From Hymenobacter telluris (GTDB taxonomy: Bacteria; Bacteroidota; Bacteroidia; Cytophagales; Hymenobacteraceae): a DNA stretch of 64,000 nt. The position numbers and the translations under genes are program-made. A model generated the notes under the pieces. It did no database searches, had not been told where the DNA came from, and worked only from the letters and a program-made list of their open reading frames with translations. The DNA is taken from contig NZ_JAFLQZ010000004.1 of the NCBI RefSeq assembly GCF_017313265.1, forward strand, positions 1 to 64,000, read 5' to 3'. Of this stretch, positions 1-9,435 are shown piece after piece (within the stretch, counting starts at the first letter, position 1; each line of letters opens with the position of its first letter).

Positions 1-59
1 TGAGGAGGGAAGCCTAGTACATAGCTTCTAGGCCACTCCCTAATAAATCACGCATCTTC

Positions 60-3000
60 ATGAATGCATTTATAGATACCATTACCTCCACCGACCCGGC
101 GGTGCGGAACCGGTCGTTCTACGACCTGAGCCGCGGACTGTCGGCGCGGACGCTGTTGCAGCACCTGCGGGAGCTGGACGAGTTCCGGAAGGCTACGCCC
201 AACCTGTATGATAAGGTGCGGGCCATTCTGTTTCTGTACGCGGGCTTCCGGTTTTTCTTGCAGGAGTCCGAGGAAACTGCGCCGGTGGGCAAGATTCCGT
301 ACGCGGGCTTCGAGGACCTACTGGGCCGCCGGTTCGAGCACGCCATCAGCACGTTTCTGAAGGAGTTGGACGCGCACGGGCCCAACGCCACGCTGTTCAG
401 CGCCCTGGCCGAAAGCTACCACCACCTCTCCTTCCAGATTCTGGCCGACCAGGTGCGCAAGAGTGTGCGTTCCAGTAAGGGCAACCAATGGATGTTCCGC
501 GTCGGCCACCAGGAAGAGCACCCGATTCGCATTCATCCGCAACTGCTTCAGCGCCAGGAAGGCAGCTTGTTCTATCCCGTTCTGCACGAAAGCACCTCGG
601 TGCGCATGGACCTCACCCACAGCGGCTGGTCGGATATCTTCTTCCTGGGTATGGACTACCCGGAGGGCGCCCGCGTGGTGAACCTCTCCATCGACCTGGG
701 TATGTTCGGGCGCGACAAAGACATTCTGCCGCCCCTGCACGCCTACGTGCGCGTAATTCCCGACCCGGTGCTGCGCCTGACCAGCATCGACCTGAACACC
801 ACCAAGGACATCCACGACCTGGCCGACCTGTTCAACTTCGGCAACGACTACCTGAGCCTGGTGAAGGCCGGCGTCATTGCCTCCGGCATGATTCCGCCTT
901 CGTTTGAAGGCACCAACCAGAGCCTGCCCGATATTCTGGCGCGCATGGTGGCGCCGGGTATGGGCATTGAGCTGGTTACCAAGGTAAACGACATTCCGAA
1001 AGGCTCGCGCTTTGCGGTTTCCACCAACCTGCTCGGCTCTATCATCAGTTTGCTGATGCGCGCCACCGGCCAAACCCAGCAGCTAACCGACGGCTTGCTG
1101 GAAAGTGAGCGGCGTTTGGTGGCTTCGCGCGCTATTCTGGGCGAATGGATTGGCGGCTCCGGCGGCGGCTGGCAGGACTCCGGCGGGGTGTGGCCCGGCA
1201 TCAAGGCCATTCAGGGCACCTTCGCGCAGCCCGGCGACCCGGAGTACGACATCAGCCGCGGCACGCTACTGCCCCGCCACCGAGTATTGGAGGGCGAGGA
1301 AGTGCACCCCGAAATGGAAGAGCGGATTATGAAGTCGTTGGTGCTTATGCACGGCGGCATGGCCTCCAACGTGGGGCCTATTCTGGAGATGGTGACCGAG
1401 AAATACTTGCTGCGCGGCGAGCAGGAAACGGCCGCCCGCCAGCAAACCAACCAGGTATTCGACAACATTCTGGCCGCCATCCGGGAGGGTGATATTCAGA
1501 AGCTGGGTGCCAACACGGCCCGGAACTTCGAGGGGCCCATCAAAACCATCATTCCCTGGGCCACCACCTACTTCACCGAGCAGCTGATTGCCAAGGCGAA
1601 AAAGGAATTTGGGGCCGACTATTACGGTTTCCTGATGCTCGGCGGCATGTCGGGCGGCGGCATGGGCATGTTTGTGAACCCCGACAAGTACGAGCACTAC
1701 AAGGTGCGCGTGCTGGAGCTGCTGCGCCAGACCAAGCAGGAACTGTCGGCGGCGCTGCCGTTTGCCATGGAGCCGGTAGTCTACAACTGGAGCATCAACA
1801 AGCGCGGCACCTGGGCCAGTCTGCACCAGGGCGCCGAAGCGCTGATGCCGGAGCAGTACTACGCCATTCACGTGTCGCAGCTGGTACGGCAGGAGCCCGC
1901 AACCATTGCCTACATCCGGCGGGCGGAAATCGACTTCTTCACCACCCACTGCGAGCAAAACAACCTGGCCTACCCCCTGCTGCGCACCATCGTCAGCAAC
2001 CTGTTCAAAGTATCGGACCCTACGGCCCAGGGCAACCGCAGCACGGAAAACGAGAAAGCCGAGCGCATCAAGCAGGAAAACGGCTTCGACTACATTCAGC
2101 ACGAAGACATCCGGGAGGAGCTGCAGAAGGGCCGCATTGGCCTGTCCCGCAACCGCCTTTCCAACGATACCACCATCGAGGACGTGCAAGCGCCCGACGT
2201 GGTGCAGTTCGACAGCCTGAGGGAGTACGAGGCCGCCGGCGCAGCCGCCATCCAAGCCAATAAAGTGGCCGTGCTGAGCCTCGCGGCCGGCGTGGGCAGC
2301 CGCTGGACCAAAGGCGCGGGCGTTATCAAGGCCCTGAACCCGTTTGTGGAGTTCAACGGCCAACACCGCAGCTTCCTGGAGATTCACCTGGCCAAAACGC
2401 GCCGCGTGGCCCAGCAGTACGGCGCCACCATTCCGCACGTGGTAGCTACCAGCTACCTCACCCACGAGCCCATCCGCAAGCAGCTGGAAGCCACCGGCAA
2501 CTTCGGCTACAACGGGCCGGTGTACCTCTCCGAGGGCCGCAGCATCGGGCAGCGTTTTGTGCCCACCGAGCGGGATTTGCGCTTTATGTGGGAGGAAATG
2601 CCCCAGGAAACCCTCGACGAGAACAAGCAGAAAGTGCGCGACGCCGTGCGCGGCAGCATGATCAACTGGGCCAAAGGCAAGGGCGAAGGCACCGACTACG
2701 TGGACAACATTGCCGCCCAGCGGTTCTCGCCCCTCGGCCACTGGTACGAGGTATCCAACCTGCTCCGCAACGGTACGCTGGCCCAGCTGCTGCGCGAAAA
2801 TCCGCAGGTGGAAACCCTCATGCTCCACAACATCGACACGCTGGGCGCCGACGTGCACGCGGCGGCGCTGGGCTACCACCTGGCCTCCCGCAACGTGCTG
2901 ACCTTCGAGGTGATACCGCGCCGCATCGAGGACCGGGGCGGCGGACTGGCCCGCGTGAACGGCCAGGTGCGCCTGCTCGAAGGCCTCGCCCAGCCCCACG

Positions 3001-3392
3001 AGGAAGACGAGTTGGCCCTGAGCTACTACAACACCATGACCACTTGGATTCAGGTGGATGAGCTGCTGGCCCTGTTCGGCCTCACCCGCCAGGACCTGCA
3101 AGTGAACGACGAAGCCCAACTGGCCCGCGCCGTGCGCAGCGTGGCCCAGCGCATCCCTACCTACGTCACCATCAAAGACGTGAAGTACCGCTGGGGCCAC
3201 GGCCAGGAAGACATTTACCCCGTAGCGCAAATCGAGAAGCTCTGGAGCGACATGTCGGCCCTGCCGGACGTGCAGTGCGGCTACGTGGTAGTACCGCGCA
3301 GCCGCGGCCAGCAGATGAAGGACCCCGCCCAGCTGGACTCCTGGGTAACAGACGGCAGCAAAGCCCACGTGGAATCGTTGGGTACGTTTTAA
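60..3392 (+). CDS. Fused fucokinase-like GHMP kinase / UTP-glucose-1-phosphate-type nucleotidyltransferase
   Basis: This 1110-residue protein joins two activities that would act in sequence on a sugar: phosphorylation of the anomeric hydroxyl, then transfer of a nucleotide. Residues 1-170 are a helical region I cannot assign. From about residue 181 the segment RMDLTHSGWSD...VVNLSIDLG matches the N-terminal GHMP kinase pattern of L-fucokinases. GGSGGGWQDSGG at 365-376 is the glycine-rich ATP loop with the fucokinase-type GGGWQD, and GGMSGGGMGMF at 528-538 is the third GHMP motif. From about 738, LAAGVGSRW (741-749) opens a UGPase-family nucleotidyltransferase domain with the later motif HNIDTLG. 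Bacteroides Fkp also joins fucokinase and pyrophosphorylase, but in the opposite order. The sugar is unknown and the cytoplasmic location is inferred from lack of a signal peptide. It stands alone; a hairpin repeat follows. Confidence 0.72.
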   Translation: MNAFIDTITSTDPAVRNRSFYDLSRGLSARTLLQHLRELDEFRKATPNLYDKVRAILFLYAGFRFFLQESEETAPVGKIPYAGFEDLLGRRFEHAISTFLKELDAHGPNATLFSALAESYHHLSFQILADQVRKSVRSSKGNQWMFRVGHQEEHPIRIHPQLLQRQEGSLFYPVLHESTSVRMDLTHSGWSDIFFLGMDYPEGARVVNLSIDLGMFGRDKDILPPLHAYVRVIPDPVLRLTSIDLNTTKDIHDLADLFNFGNDYLSLVKAGVIASGMIPPSFEGTNQSLPDILARMVAPGMGIELVTKVNDIPKGSRFAVSTNLLGSIISLLMRATGQTQQLTDGLLESERRLVASRAILGEWIGGSGGGWQDSGGVWPGIKAIQGTFAQPGDPEYDISRGTLLPRHRVLEGEEVHPEMEERIMKSLVLMHGGMASNVGPILEMVTEKYLLRGEQETAARQQTNQVFDNILAAIREGDIQKLGANTARNFEGPIKTIIPWATTYFTEQLIAKAKKEFGADYYGFLMLGGMSGGGMGMFVNPDKYEHYKVRVLELLRQTKQELSAALPFAMEPVVYNWSINKRGTWASLHQGAEALMPEQYYAIHVSQLVRQEPATIAYIRRAEIDFFTTHCEQNNLAYPLLRTIVSNLFKVSDPTAQGNRSTENEKAERIKQENGFDYIQHEDIREELQKGRIGLSRNRLSNDTTIEDVQAPDVVQFDSLREYEAAGAAAIQANKVAVLSLAAGVGSRWTKGAGVIKALNPFVEFNGQHRSFLEIHLAKTRRVAQQYGATIPHVVATSYLTHEPIRKQLEATGNFGYNGPVYLSEGRSIGQRFVPTERDLRFMWEEMPQETLDENKQKVRDAVRGSMINWAKGKGEGTDYVDNIAAQRFSPLGHWYEVSNLLRNGTLAQLLRENPQVETLMLHNIDTLGADVHAAALGYHLASRNVLTFEVIPRRIEDRGGGLARVNGQVRLLEGLAQPHEEDELALSYYNTMTTWIQVDELLALFGLTRQDLQVNDEAQLARAVRSVAQRIPTYVTIKDVKYRWGHGQEDIYPVAQIEKLWSDMSALPDVQCGYVVVPRSRGQQMKDPAQLDSWVTDGSKAHVESLGTF

Positions 3393-3403
3393 GTAGCTGT
3401 TAG

Positions 3404-3483
3404 TGTCATTCCGAGTGCAGCGAGGAATCTGAGTTAGCCGGTTATGGTTAATACAGATTCCTCGCTTCATTATGGGATGACAG
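3404..3483. repeat. Inverted-repeat element, GTCATTCCGAG...GCGAGGAATCT family
   Basis: The left arm reads tgtcattccgag then gcagcgaggaatct, and the right arm reads agattcctcgc then gggatgaca, so the two ends are inverted copies around a central spacer. It fills the gap between the two convergent genes. It resembles the GTCATGCTGAGC elements at about 30.0 and 50.2 kb in layout. It may fold in RNA and end transcription from both sides, but there is no clear T-run. Confidence 0.65.
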
Positions 3484-3494
3484 CTAGTTGTTCC

Positions 3495-4742
3495 TCACCA
3501 CCATTTCCATTCTCCGCACGAAGGAGGTAAACTATTCTGCCAGTTTACTATTTTCTGCCTCGTAGGAAAGCCAAAATGCTTACTGAATTCATCATAACTT
3601 GTAGTTGCCGGCAGTCCTTTTTTAGCTAAAATTGTTTTTCTAAGATGTTGGTAGCGTGAATGACGTAAATCACGCTCTTCTACTTCATCTTGTCCGGCAG
3701 ATAAGTAGAAATGGCGTTCGGGGTGGAAGAAAAAACTCTCTGAGTTGATATCTGCTAATGGTCTTACGTGATGAGTCCACTCAGACATGATTTTTTCATT
3801 CTCTCGGCTTAGCATTTCGTCTTCGGGTACGATAATAGAAGCAATTCCCCATTGATAATGGTATCCGCGAGGGCCATTCTGGTATAATGGCTCAAACGCC
3901 TGCGGGAGTTGATGCAACTGCTCCACCTCAACCTTCTGATGCGCTACTATTGGTAAACAGCCGTTCAGGATGTAATAGTCGCTGAGGAGCAGTGGAGGAT
4001 AACGCCCAGCACTAGCCAACTCTTCTGTACTCAACTCTGGTACGGTCTTCTGAATTTTTAGGACCTCCGCCATCATCAATGAGCCAATAATACGGCACAG
4101 ATAATGATAGCCGCCGGTATATCCAGGAGGATTCTGTATCCAGGATGTCTGACGTAATCGGTTTATATCTAGAATTAAACGGCAGAATCCATAGCCACTA
4201 TCATTACTTAGAGTGAAGGCCACTACATCTCCAACCTTGTAGCTTATTTTGGGTATTGGCGTATGAAGCCGGGCCGTTAATTGCTGCGGGTAGTCAACTG
4301 GCTGCCTTGCAATAAAGCCATCAAGCCACCGGGCTGCATCCAACCATGAGTTATATACTCCACGAGCCTTTAGGGAGATAAACGAAAAGTCTGGCGTATA
4401 AGCGGAAAATTGTGTGGCTCCATCAAAGAAAAAACGGTACCCCGTAGGCCTATACTTTTCTACATTCGACCCAGTAATACTCCGTGGTTTACCTCGTCCC
4501 GAAGCTGTGCGCATAAGCTTTTCCGGCGTTAGCTCGATATCATAATCAGCCTCACTAAAGGCATCAGGGCCTTTAGAAGTGAAGTATGATACAATTTTGC
4601 GGATTGCTGTTTCGTCATGATAGAACACCATATTGGGCAACCATTCCTCGCGCTGCCAATGCGGCTCTACAATACGTAACCCAAGATAAGGACGCTGGTC
4701 GTTGGTAAGCTCTGGTCGCATTATGGCAAGATAGACTTCCAT
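3495..4742 (-). CDS. Imm26-domain-like protein of unknown function
   Basis: This 415-residue protein has no signal peptide or membrane segment. The middle part KISYKVGDVVAFTLSND with the following GYGFCRLIL looks like the conserved core of the Imm26 immunity-protein family, which typically has a GDVxxIPL...GYGxGRVL pattern; the remainder is unrecognised. Imm26 proteins are known as antidotes to polymorphic toxins, but no toxin gene lies next to this one, so an immunity role is only a suggestion. The start was set at the ATG giving MEVYLAIMRPE, preceded by a GGGGAG-like ribosome site; the open frame continues upstream but there runs antisense to the helicase gene. It is clearly richer in A+T than both neighbours, which hints at horizontal acquisition. 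It is divergent from the helicase with 75 bases between starts. Confidence 0.55.
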   Translation of the reverse strand: MEVYLAIMRPELTNDQRPYLGLRIVEPHWQREEWLPNMVFYHDETAIRKIVSYFTSKGPDAFSEADYDIELTPEKLMRTASGRGKPRSITGSNVEKYRPTGYRFFFDGATQFSAYTPDFSFISLKARGVYNSWLDAARWLDGFIARQPVDYPQQLTARLHTPIPKISYKVGDVVAFTLSNDSGYGFCRLILDINRLRQTSWIQNPPGYTGGYHYLCRIIGSLMMAEVLKIQKTVPELSTEELASAGRYPPLLLSDYYILNGCLPIVAHQKVEVEQLHQLPQAFEPLYQNGPRGYHYQWGIASIIVPEDEMLSRENEKIMSEWTHHVRPLADINSESFFFHPERHFYLSAGQDEVEERDLRHSRYQHLRKTILAKKGLPATTSYDEFSKHFGFPTRQKIVNWQNSLPPSCGEWKWW

Positions 4743-4817
4743 TCCAAAATTCTCCCCGACCTTCGGCCACCAATTTGCCGTTTTCGTTGTTATCAGCGAA
4801 TATCTACTACCACTCTG

Positions 4818-6794
4818 TTGACTGAACAACCGACCTATACCGACCCGTACGCAGTAGAGAAAGAACTGCGTAAGGTGCAGGCCCTCATGAAGCTGGAACA
4901 GCAGGAGGACCTGGAGCAATTCAAACTCAAAAACGCCAAGGCCAGCATTGCCGAGCGCCAACAGCGCGGCCTGACCTGGTATCCCGTCAAAATCATCAAG
5001 GAAGACATCGGCTTCGGCGGCAAGCTGGTGCTGGAACTGGAACGCCCGGCGGCGCAGAACGGCTTGCACCTGTTTCAGGTGGGCAAAAACGCGGCCTTGT
5101 TTGGCAACGTGCCCGGCCGCTCCGGCTCCGACCGGCCCACGCTCAACGGCGTGATTACGGCCGTGAAGCGTAATAAAATCCTGCTAGCCACCACCAAAGA
5201 AGACCTCCCCGATTGGGTGGATGAAGGCAAGCTCGGCGTGGACCTGACCTTCGACGAGGTGAGCTACCGCGAGATGGAGTACGCCCTGGGCAAGGTGATG
5301 GGCGCCTTCGATGGGCGCCTGGCCGAGCTGCGCGACGTGCTGCTGGGGGCCAAACCCGCGCAGTTCCGTCCCGAAACCGAAGCCACGCTCTACTATCCTT
5401 CGCCCCTGAATGAGTCGCAGCTGGCGGCGGTGCGGCACGTGCTGGCCGCTAAAGACGTGGCCATCATCCACGGTCCGCCCGGCACCGGCAAAACCACCAC
5501 GCTGGTGCAGGCCATTATGGAAACCACTCGGCGCGAGCGGCGGGTGCTGGTGTGTGCGCCCAGTAACACGGCCGTGGATTTGCTGACCGAAAAGCTGGCC
5601 GAGCGCGGCGTAAACGTCATCCGGATGGGCAACCCCAGCCGGGTGTCGGACTTGCTGCTCGAGCACACGCTCGACGCCCAGATTATGGCCCACAAGAGCT
5701 ACCCCGAGCTGAAAAGCATGCGCCAGACCGCCGAGCAGTACCGCGAAGCGGCCGGCAAGTTCAAGCGCCATTTCGGGTGGGAAGAGCGGGAGGAGCGCCG
5801 CCAGCTCAAAGAGCAGGCCCACCTGATGCTGCAAGATTCCGACAACCTGGAGCGCTACATCACCGAAGATTTGCTGGACAAGGTGCAGGTGATTACCTGC
5901 ACGCTGGTGGGCGCCAGCAACCGCGCCATCCGCCACCTCACCTACGAAACCATCTTCATTGACGAAGCCGCGCAGGCCTTGGAGCCGGGCTGCTGGATTC
6001 CGATAACCAAAGGCAACCGCGTGGTACTGGCCGGCGACCATCAGCAGCTGCCGCCCACCATCAAGAGCGAAAAAGCGGGAGCCTTGCGCGAAACGCTGTT
6101 TGAGAAGTGCATCCGGCGCCAGCCCGAAACGGCCCGCATGCTGGAAGTGCAGTACCGCATGCACGAGCAGATTATGGAGTTCAGCTCCGAGCAGTTCTAC
6201 GACGGCAAGCTGGTGGCCGCCCCCACCGTGGCCCACGCCGACCTGCCCGACTACGACATCCGCTTCGCCCCCGACCAGGCCGTGGAGTTCCTGGATACGG
6301 CCGGCTTCGGCTTCCTGGAGCTGGGCATTGCCGAAAGCCGCTCCATTGCCAACCCCGAAGAGGCCGACCTGCTACTCAAGCGCCTGGCGCAACTCCTGGA
6401 GCCCTACGATGCCGCCGACCACACCGAGGATTTGCTGACCATCGGGGTAATTGCCCCCTACCGCGCCCAAATCAACTATTTGAAGGACGCCGTGGAAGGC
6501 AACGCCGAGCTGGCCGGCCTCCTGGAGCACCGCATGTTGAGCGTGGGTACCGTGGACTCGTTCCAGGGCCAGGAGCGCGACATCATTGCCATCAGCCTCA
6601 CTCGCAGCAACACCCAGGGCGAAATCGGCTTCCTGAGCGACATCCGCCGGATGAACGTAGGCATGACCCGCGCCCGCAAAAAGCTGCTCATCGTCGGTGA
6701 TTCTTCTACGCTCGGTTCGCACCCGTTCTACAAGGCCTTCCTCGACTACGTGGAAAGCATTGGGGCCTACCGCACGGCCTGGGAGCTGCAATAA
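4818..6794 (+). CDS. Superfamily 1 DNA/RNA helicase, UPF1/IGHMBP2-like
   Basis: This is a 658-residue ATP-dependent helicase of the DNA2/NAM7/UPF1 branch of SF1. After a beta-barrel-like N-terminal region it carries Walker A GPPGTGKT (219-226), Walker B DEAA (382-385), motif III GDHQQLPPT (about 406), motif IV-like QYRMH (about 444), motif V SFQGQERD (581-588) and motif VI GMTRARKK (615-622). The DEAA box and the SFQGQE motif set this group apart from UvrD/Rep. Bacterial members are soluble and their substrates are mostly unknown; roles in RNA-DNA hybrid or replication-fork processing are possible. The chosen start is a TTG giving MTEQPTYTDPYAVEKE; the next in-frame ATG is 23 codons later and would remove charged helix that looks native. 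A convergent hairpin follows. Confidence 0.88.
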   Translation: MTEQPTYTDPYAVEKELRKVQALMKLEQQEDLEQFKLKNAKASIAERQQRGLTWYPVKIIKEDIGFGGKLVLELERPAAQNGLHLFQVGKNAALFGNVPGRSGSDRPTLNGVITAVKRNKILLATTKEDLPDWVDEGKLGVDLTFDEVSYREMEYALGKVMGAFDGRLAELRDVLLGAKPAQFRPETEATLYYPSPLNESQLAAVRHVLAAKDVAIIHGPPGTGKTTTLVQAIMETTRRERRVLVCAPSNTAVDLLTEKLAERGVNVIRMGNPSRVSDLLLEHTLDAQIMAHKSYPELKSMRQTAEQYREAAGKFKRHFGWEEREERRQLKEQAHLMLQDSDNLERYITEDLLDKVQVITCTLVGASNRAIRHLTYETIFIDEAAQALEPGCWIPITKGNRVVLAGDHQQLPPTIKSEKAGALRETLFEKCIRRQPETARMLEVQYRMHEQIMEFSSEQFYDGKLVAAPTVAHADLPDYDIRFAPDQAVEFLDTAGFGFLELGIAESRSIANPEEADLLLKRLAQLLEPYDAADHTEDLLTIGVIAPYRAQINYLKDAVEGNAELAGLLEHRMLSVGTVDSFQGQERDIIAISLTRSNTQGEIGFLSDIRRMNVGMTRARKKLLIVGDSSTLGSHPFYKAFLDYVESIGAYRTAWELQ

Positions 6795-6800
6795 GGCGTA

Positions 6801-6881
6801 AGTCCGCACACGAAGAAGCCTCCGTTTCAGATTCGGTGTCACCGAGTTTGGAACGGGGGCTTCTTCGTGCGTGTGCGGACT
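6801..6881. terminator. Long convergent hairpin between helicase and GH88 genes
   Basis: The arms agtccgcacacgaagaagcc (6801-6820) and ggcttcttcgtg...tgtgcggact (about 6859-6881) are inverted copies with the stem extending into a purine-rich centre. It lies exactly between the two convergent genes and could stop transcription arriving from either side. No long T-run is present, so it may be a repeat element doing a terminator's job. Confidence 0.6.
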
Positions 6882-6890
6882 GTGAGAAAC

Positions 6891-8117
6891 TTACCGCACC
6901 GATAAACCCCGGCCGGCGGCTAAGTTGCGTTGGCGAAGCAGGGCTTCCAGGAAGTAATAATCGGCGTAAATGAGCGGTACATCTATTTCGCTGTTCATGG
7001 GTTTCGAGCCGGTGCTGTGTTGCAGCAGGAAGCCTTGGCTGCCGCCGGGCTTGGCGGTGTAGCTGCGGGCCAGGTTGGCCATCATTTGGTCGGCTTTGCT
7101 GCGGTAGAGTACCCCGCGCGTGGCGCTGAACGTGCTGAGCTCATACAGCCCCGAGGCAATAATGGCCCCGGCGGAGGCGTCGCGCGGCTCGTTGGGGATG
7201 TTGGGGGCGTTGAAGTCCCAGTACGGAATCAGGTCCGGGGGCAGGTTGGGATGATTGAGGATGTACTGGGCTACCTTTTCGGCTTGCGCGAGGTAGGCGG
7301 GGTTCTTGGTTTCGCGGTAGCACATGGTGTAGCCATACAGCGCCCAGCCCTGCCCCCGCGCCCACGCCGACGCGTCGGCGTAGCCTTGGTGCGTCATTTT
7401 CTTTACTGGCTGGCCCGTGGCCGTGTCGTAGTCCACTACGTGGTAGGAGCTGAAATCGGGCCGGAAGTGGTGGCGCAGGGTGGTATTGGCGTGGCTGACG
7501 GCAATTTTGTAGAACGACGAGTCGCCGGACAGCCGGGTGGCGGCGAACAGCAGCTCCAGGTTCAGCATGTTGTCGATGATGACTGGAAAGCCCCAGGTTT
7601 CGCGGTGATGGTCCCAGGAACGCAGCGCGCCCACCGTGGGGTTGAAGCGGGTGCAGAGCGTGCGCGCCGACTCCAGCAGCACGGCCCGGTAGGTGGCATC
7701 CTGGGTGAGGCGGTAGCCCTGCCCAAAGCTGCAATACACCTTGAAGCCCATGTCGTGGGTGGTGGCGTTGGTTTTTTCGGGCTCGATGCGGGTGGTATAG
7801 GTTCGGGCCGCCGCCTGCCACTTCGGCTGCCCGCTGGCTTCGGAAAGCAGCCATAAGTAGCCCGGAAAGAAGCCGCTGGTCCAGTCGCGCGAGGGCACCA
7901 GCACCAGCTCTCCGCTCGGTGTGAGCGTGCGCGGCGACACGAAAACCGGCTTACCGGCCGCCGCAGGCTTTTGCTGCATAGCTTTTGGCACCTGTTTGAG
8001 CAGCAAAGCGGCCTGCGTTTCGGCCAGCTTCACGGTCTTTTTATAAGGAGCCTGGCCCAGCGCCTGCGTGGCCAGCAAGGCCAGGACTAAGTGGAAAAAC
8101 GCGGTTTTTCTGTTCAT
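6891..8117 (-). CDS. Glycoside hydrolase family 88, unsaturated uronyl hydrolase
   Basis: This 408-residue exported enzyme should remove the 4,5-unsaturated uronic acid that a polysaccharide lyase leaves at the non-reducing end, by hydrating the double bond. A signal peptide ends at about ALGQ (residues 1-22). THDMGFKVYCSFGQGY (D at about 122) holds the conserved first Asp region of GH88, and DASAWARGQGWALYG (about residue 250) is the second conserved block. Length is normal for the family. The start MNRKTAFF was chosen because it begins the signal peptide; the open frame runs 16 codons further. It is the last gene of the SusC/SusD operon, 90 bases after a lyase-family gene, which fits sequential lyase-then-GH88 action in the periplasm. 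Confidence 0.85.
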   Translation of the reverse strand: MNRKTAFFHLVLALLATQALGQAPYKKTVKLAETQAALLLKQVPKAMQQKPAAAGKPVFVSPRTLTPSGELVLVPSRDWTSGFFPGYLWLLSEASGQPKWQAAARTYTTRIEPEKTNATTHDMGFKVYCSFGQGYRLTQDATYRAVLLESARTLCTRFNPTVGALRSWDHHRETWGFPVIIDNMLNLELLFAATRLSGDSSFYKIAVSHANTTLRHHFRPDFSSYHVVDYDTATGQPVKKMTHQGYADASAWARGQGWALYGYTMCYRETKNPAYLAQAEKVAQYILNHPNLPPDLIPYWDFNAPNIPNEPRDASAGAIIASGLYELSTFSATRGVLYRSKADQMMANLARSYTAKPGGSQGFLLQHSTGSKPMNSEIDVPLIYADYYFLEALLRQRNLAAGRGLSVR

Positions 8118-8207
8118 CTGAATACATTCTTGCGCCATAGCTTGCGCCAGGCGGCGTTGCAGCAACGCGCCGGCCCGCTGGCTTGATGGTGGGTTGGAGA
8201 AAAGGAA

Positions 8208-9386
8208 TCAGTTCAGCCAGATCAGGGGGTTGCGGACGGGCAGGTTGCGCACCACTTCTTCCACCTGCGGGGCGTGTTCCAGGCGCTGCCAGACAGCAAA
8301 CCACTCGCGCTGGTTGAACTGCACGGCGCCCAGTACCAGAAAAGGCTGCGCCACCGGCCAGTTGTTCCAGTACATCACGTCTTTAGCGAAAGGCCAGGCG
8401 TGTTTATCGGCCACAAAAGGGTACAGAAACTCGATGCCCCGCCGGATGCTGCGGCCGTCCGGGGTCTGGTACACCCACAGGTTGTCCTGGTGGCGGCTGA
8501 GGATCTGGCAAATCATGGTCATGGCATCCAGGTTGAACAGCGAGTAGCCGTAGGGCTTGGTGCGCTTGGTTTCCAGCGGAAAAGAGCCGTTGGCGGCCAT
8601 TTGGGTCGGGAGCAATACCGTTTTGTACCGCTCCCGGCAGAAGTTCAGCAGCTCTTGGTTGCCGGTGAGGCGGGCAAAGGCGGCCACTTGCATTACCCAG
8701 CAGGTGCCGTGGTTGTTGGCGGCCTTCATTTCGTCCTGGCCGTACGGGTGCGTCGTCAGCCAGGTCAGGTACTGCGCAAACCAGCTTTTGATGCCGGCCA
8801 AATCGGTGCTATTGAACTGTTTATCCGCCTGCATGACCAGCACGCCCTGGGCCACTTCCATCAGCTGAATGGTATCAATAATGCCAATACCCCGCCCGGT
8901 GAAGCGGCCGGTAATGGCCTGCGCGTACAGCAACGACGGATTCATGCGCGTAGCTGGGTCCAGAAACCAAGCCCGCAGGTGCATTAGCGCGTGGCGCACG
9001 TACTGCGCATCGTGGGTGAGCTGGTAGGCCGAAGCCAGCGCCCCGATAATGCGGCTGAACCGAATCATGGCTTGGCGGTGCGCCACGAAGTTGGCCGGGT
9101 TGGTTTTTCCGTCGCGCTGGATGTAGGGGCCGCTGGGATTCGCAGGGTCGGGCCACCAGTAGTCCCCCTCCGAAAAGAAGTCGTGGGGGCCGCCCGCACT
9201 GCGTGGTGAGGTACTACTCGTTACCGTAACCGGTGCCTGCTGCAAGGCCCAGGCGGCTTCGGCCAGCACCTGGCGGCGCAATACTGCCTCGGCCTGCCGC
9301 TGGAGCTTAGGGCTGGGTGCGCCAGCGAAGCTGAACCACGCATTGAGCAGGAGCAACAGCAGAAGCAGGATTGGTTTGCGGTTCAT
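8208..9386 (-). CDS. Alginate_lyase-superfamily polysaccharide lyase (paralogue A)
   Basis: This 392-residue secreted protein begins with a leucine-rich signal peptide (MNRKPILLLLLLLLNAWFS). It has the pattern of the Alginate_lyase (PF05426) fold: WWPDPANPSGPYIQRDGKTN near residue 80, DPATRMNPSLLYAQ near 150, GIIDTIQLMEV, the conserved NNHGT with likely catalytic Asn/His, and a Tyr-containing YGYSLFNLDAM block. Families with this fold cut uronic-acid polymers by beta-elimination; members are known for alginate and for glucuronan, so the exact substrate cannot be read from sequence. It shares all these blocks with the gene at 12107-13306, so the two are paralogues in one operon and may differ in endo or exo action. 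Confidence 0.78.
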   Translation of the reverse strand: MNRKPILLLLLLLLNAWFSFAGAPSPKLQRQAEAVLRRQVLAEAAWALQQAPVTVTSSTSPRSAGGPHDFFSEGDYWWPDPANPSGPYIQRDGKTNPANFVAHRQAMIRFSRIIGALASAYQLTHDAQYVRHALMHLRAWFLDPATRMNPSLLYAQAITGRFTGRGIGIIDTIQLMEVAQGVLVMQADKQFNSTDLAGIKSWFAQYLTWLTTHPYGQDEMKAANNHGTCWVMQVAAFARLTGNQELLNFCRERYKTVLLPTQMAANGSFPLETKRTKPYGYSLFNLDAMTMICQILSRHQDNLWVYQTPDGRSIRRGIEFLYPFVADKHAWPFAKDVMYWNNWPVAQPFLVLGAVQFNQREWFAVWQRLEHAPQVEEVVRNLPVRNPLIWLN

Positions 9387-9435
9387 TGTAGTTGTGGTTC
9401 AAGCAGATATGACAATCAACCTGTTTGCTAAATGC

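Noticed and set aside
1266..3470. 734-codon open frame antisense to the kinase/nucleotidyltransferase fusion
   Set aside because: High-GC coding DNA leaves the opposite frame free of stops. The translation is rich in His, Val, Gly and Ala without any domain, and the sense frame has clear GHMP and UGPase motifs.
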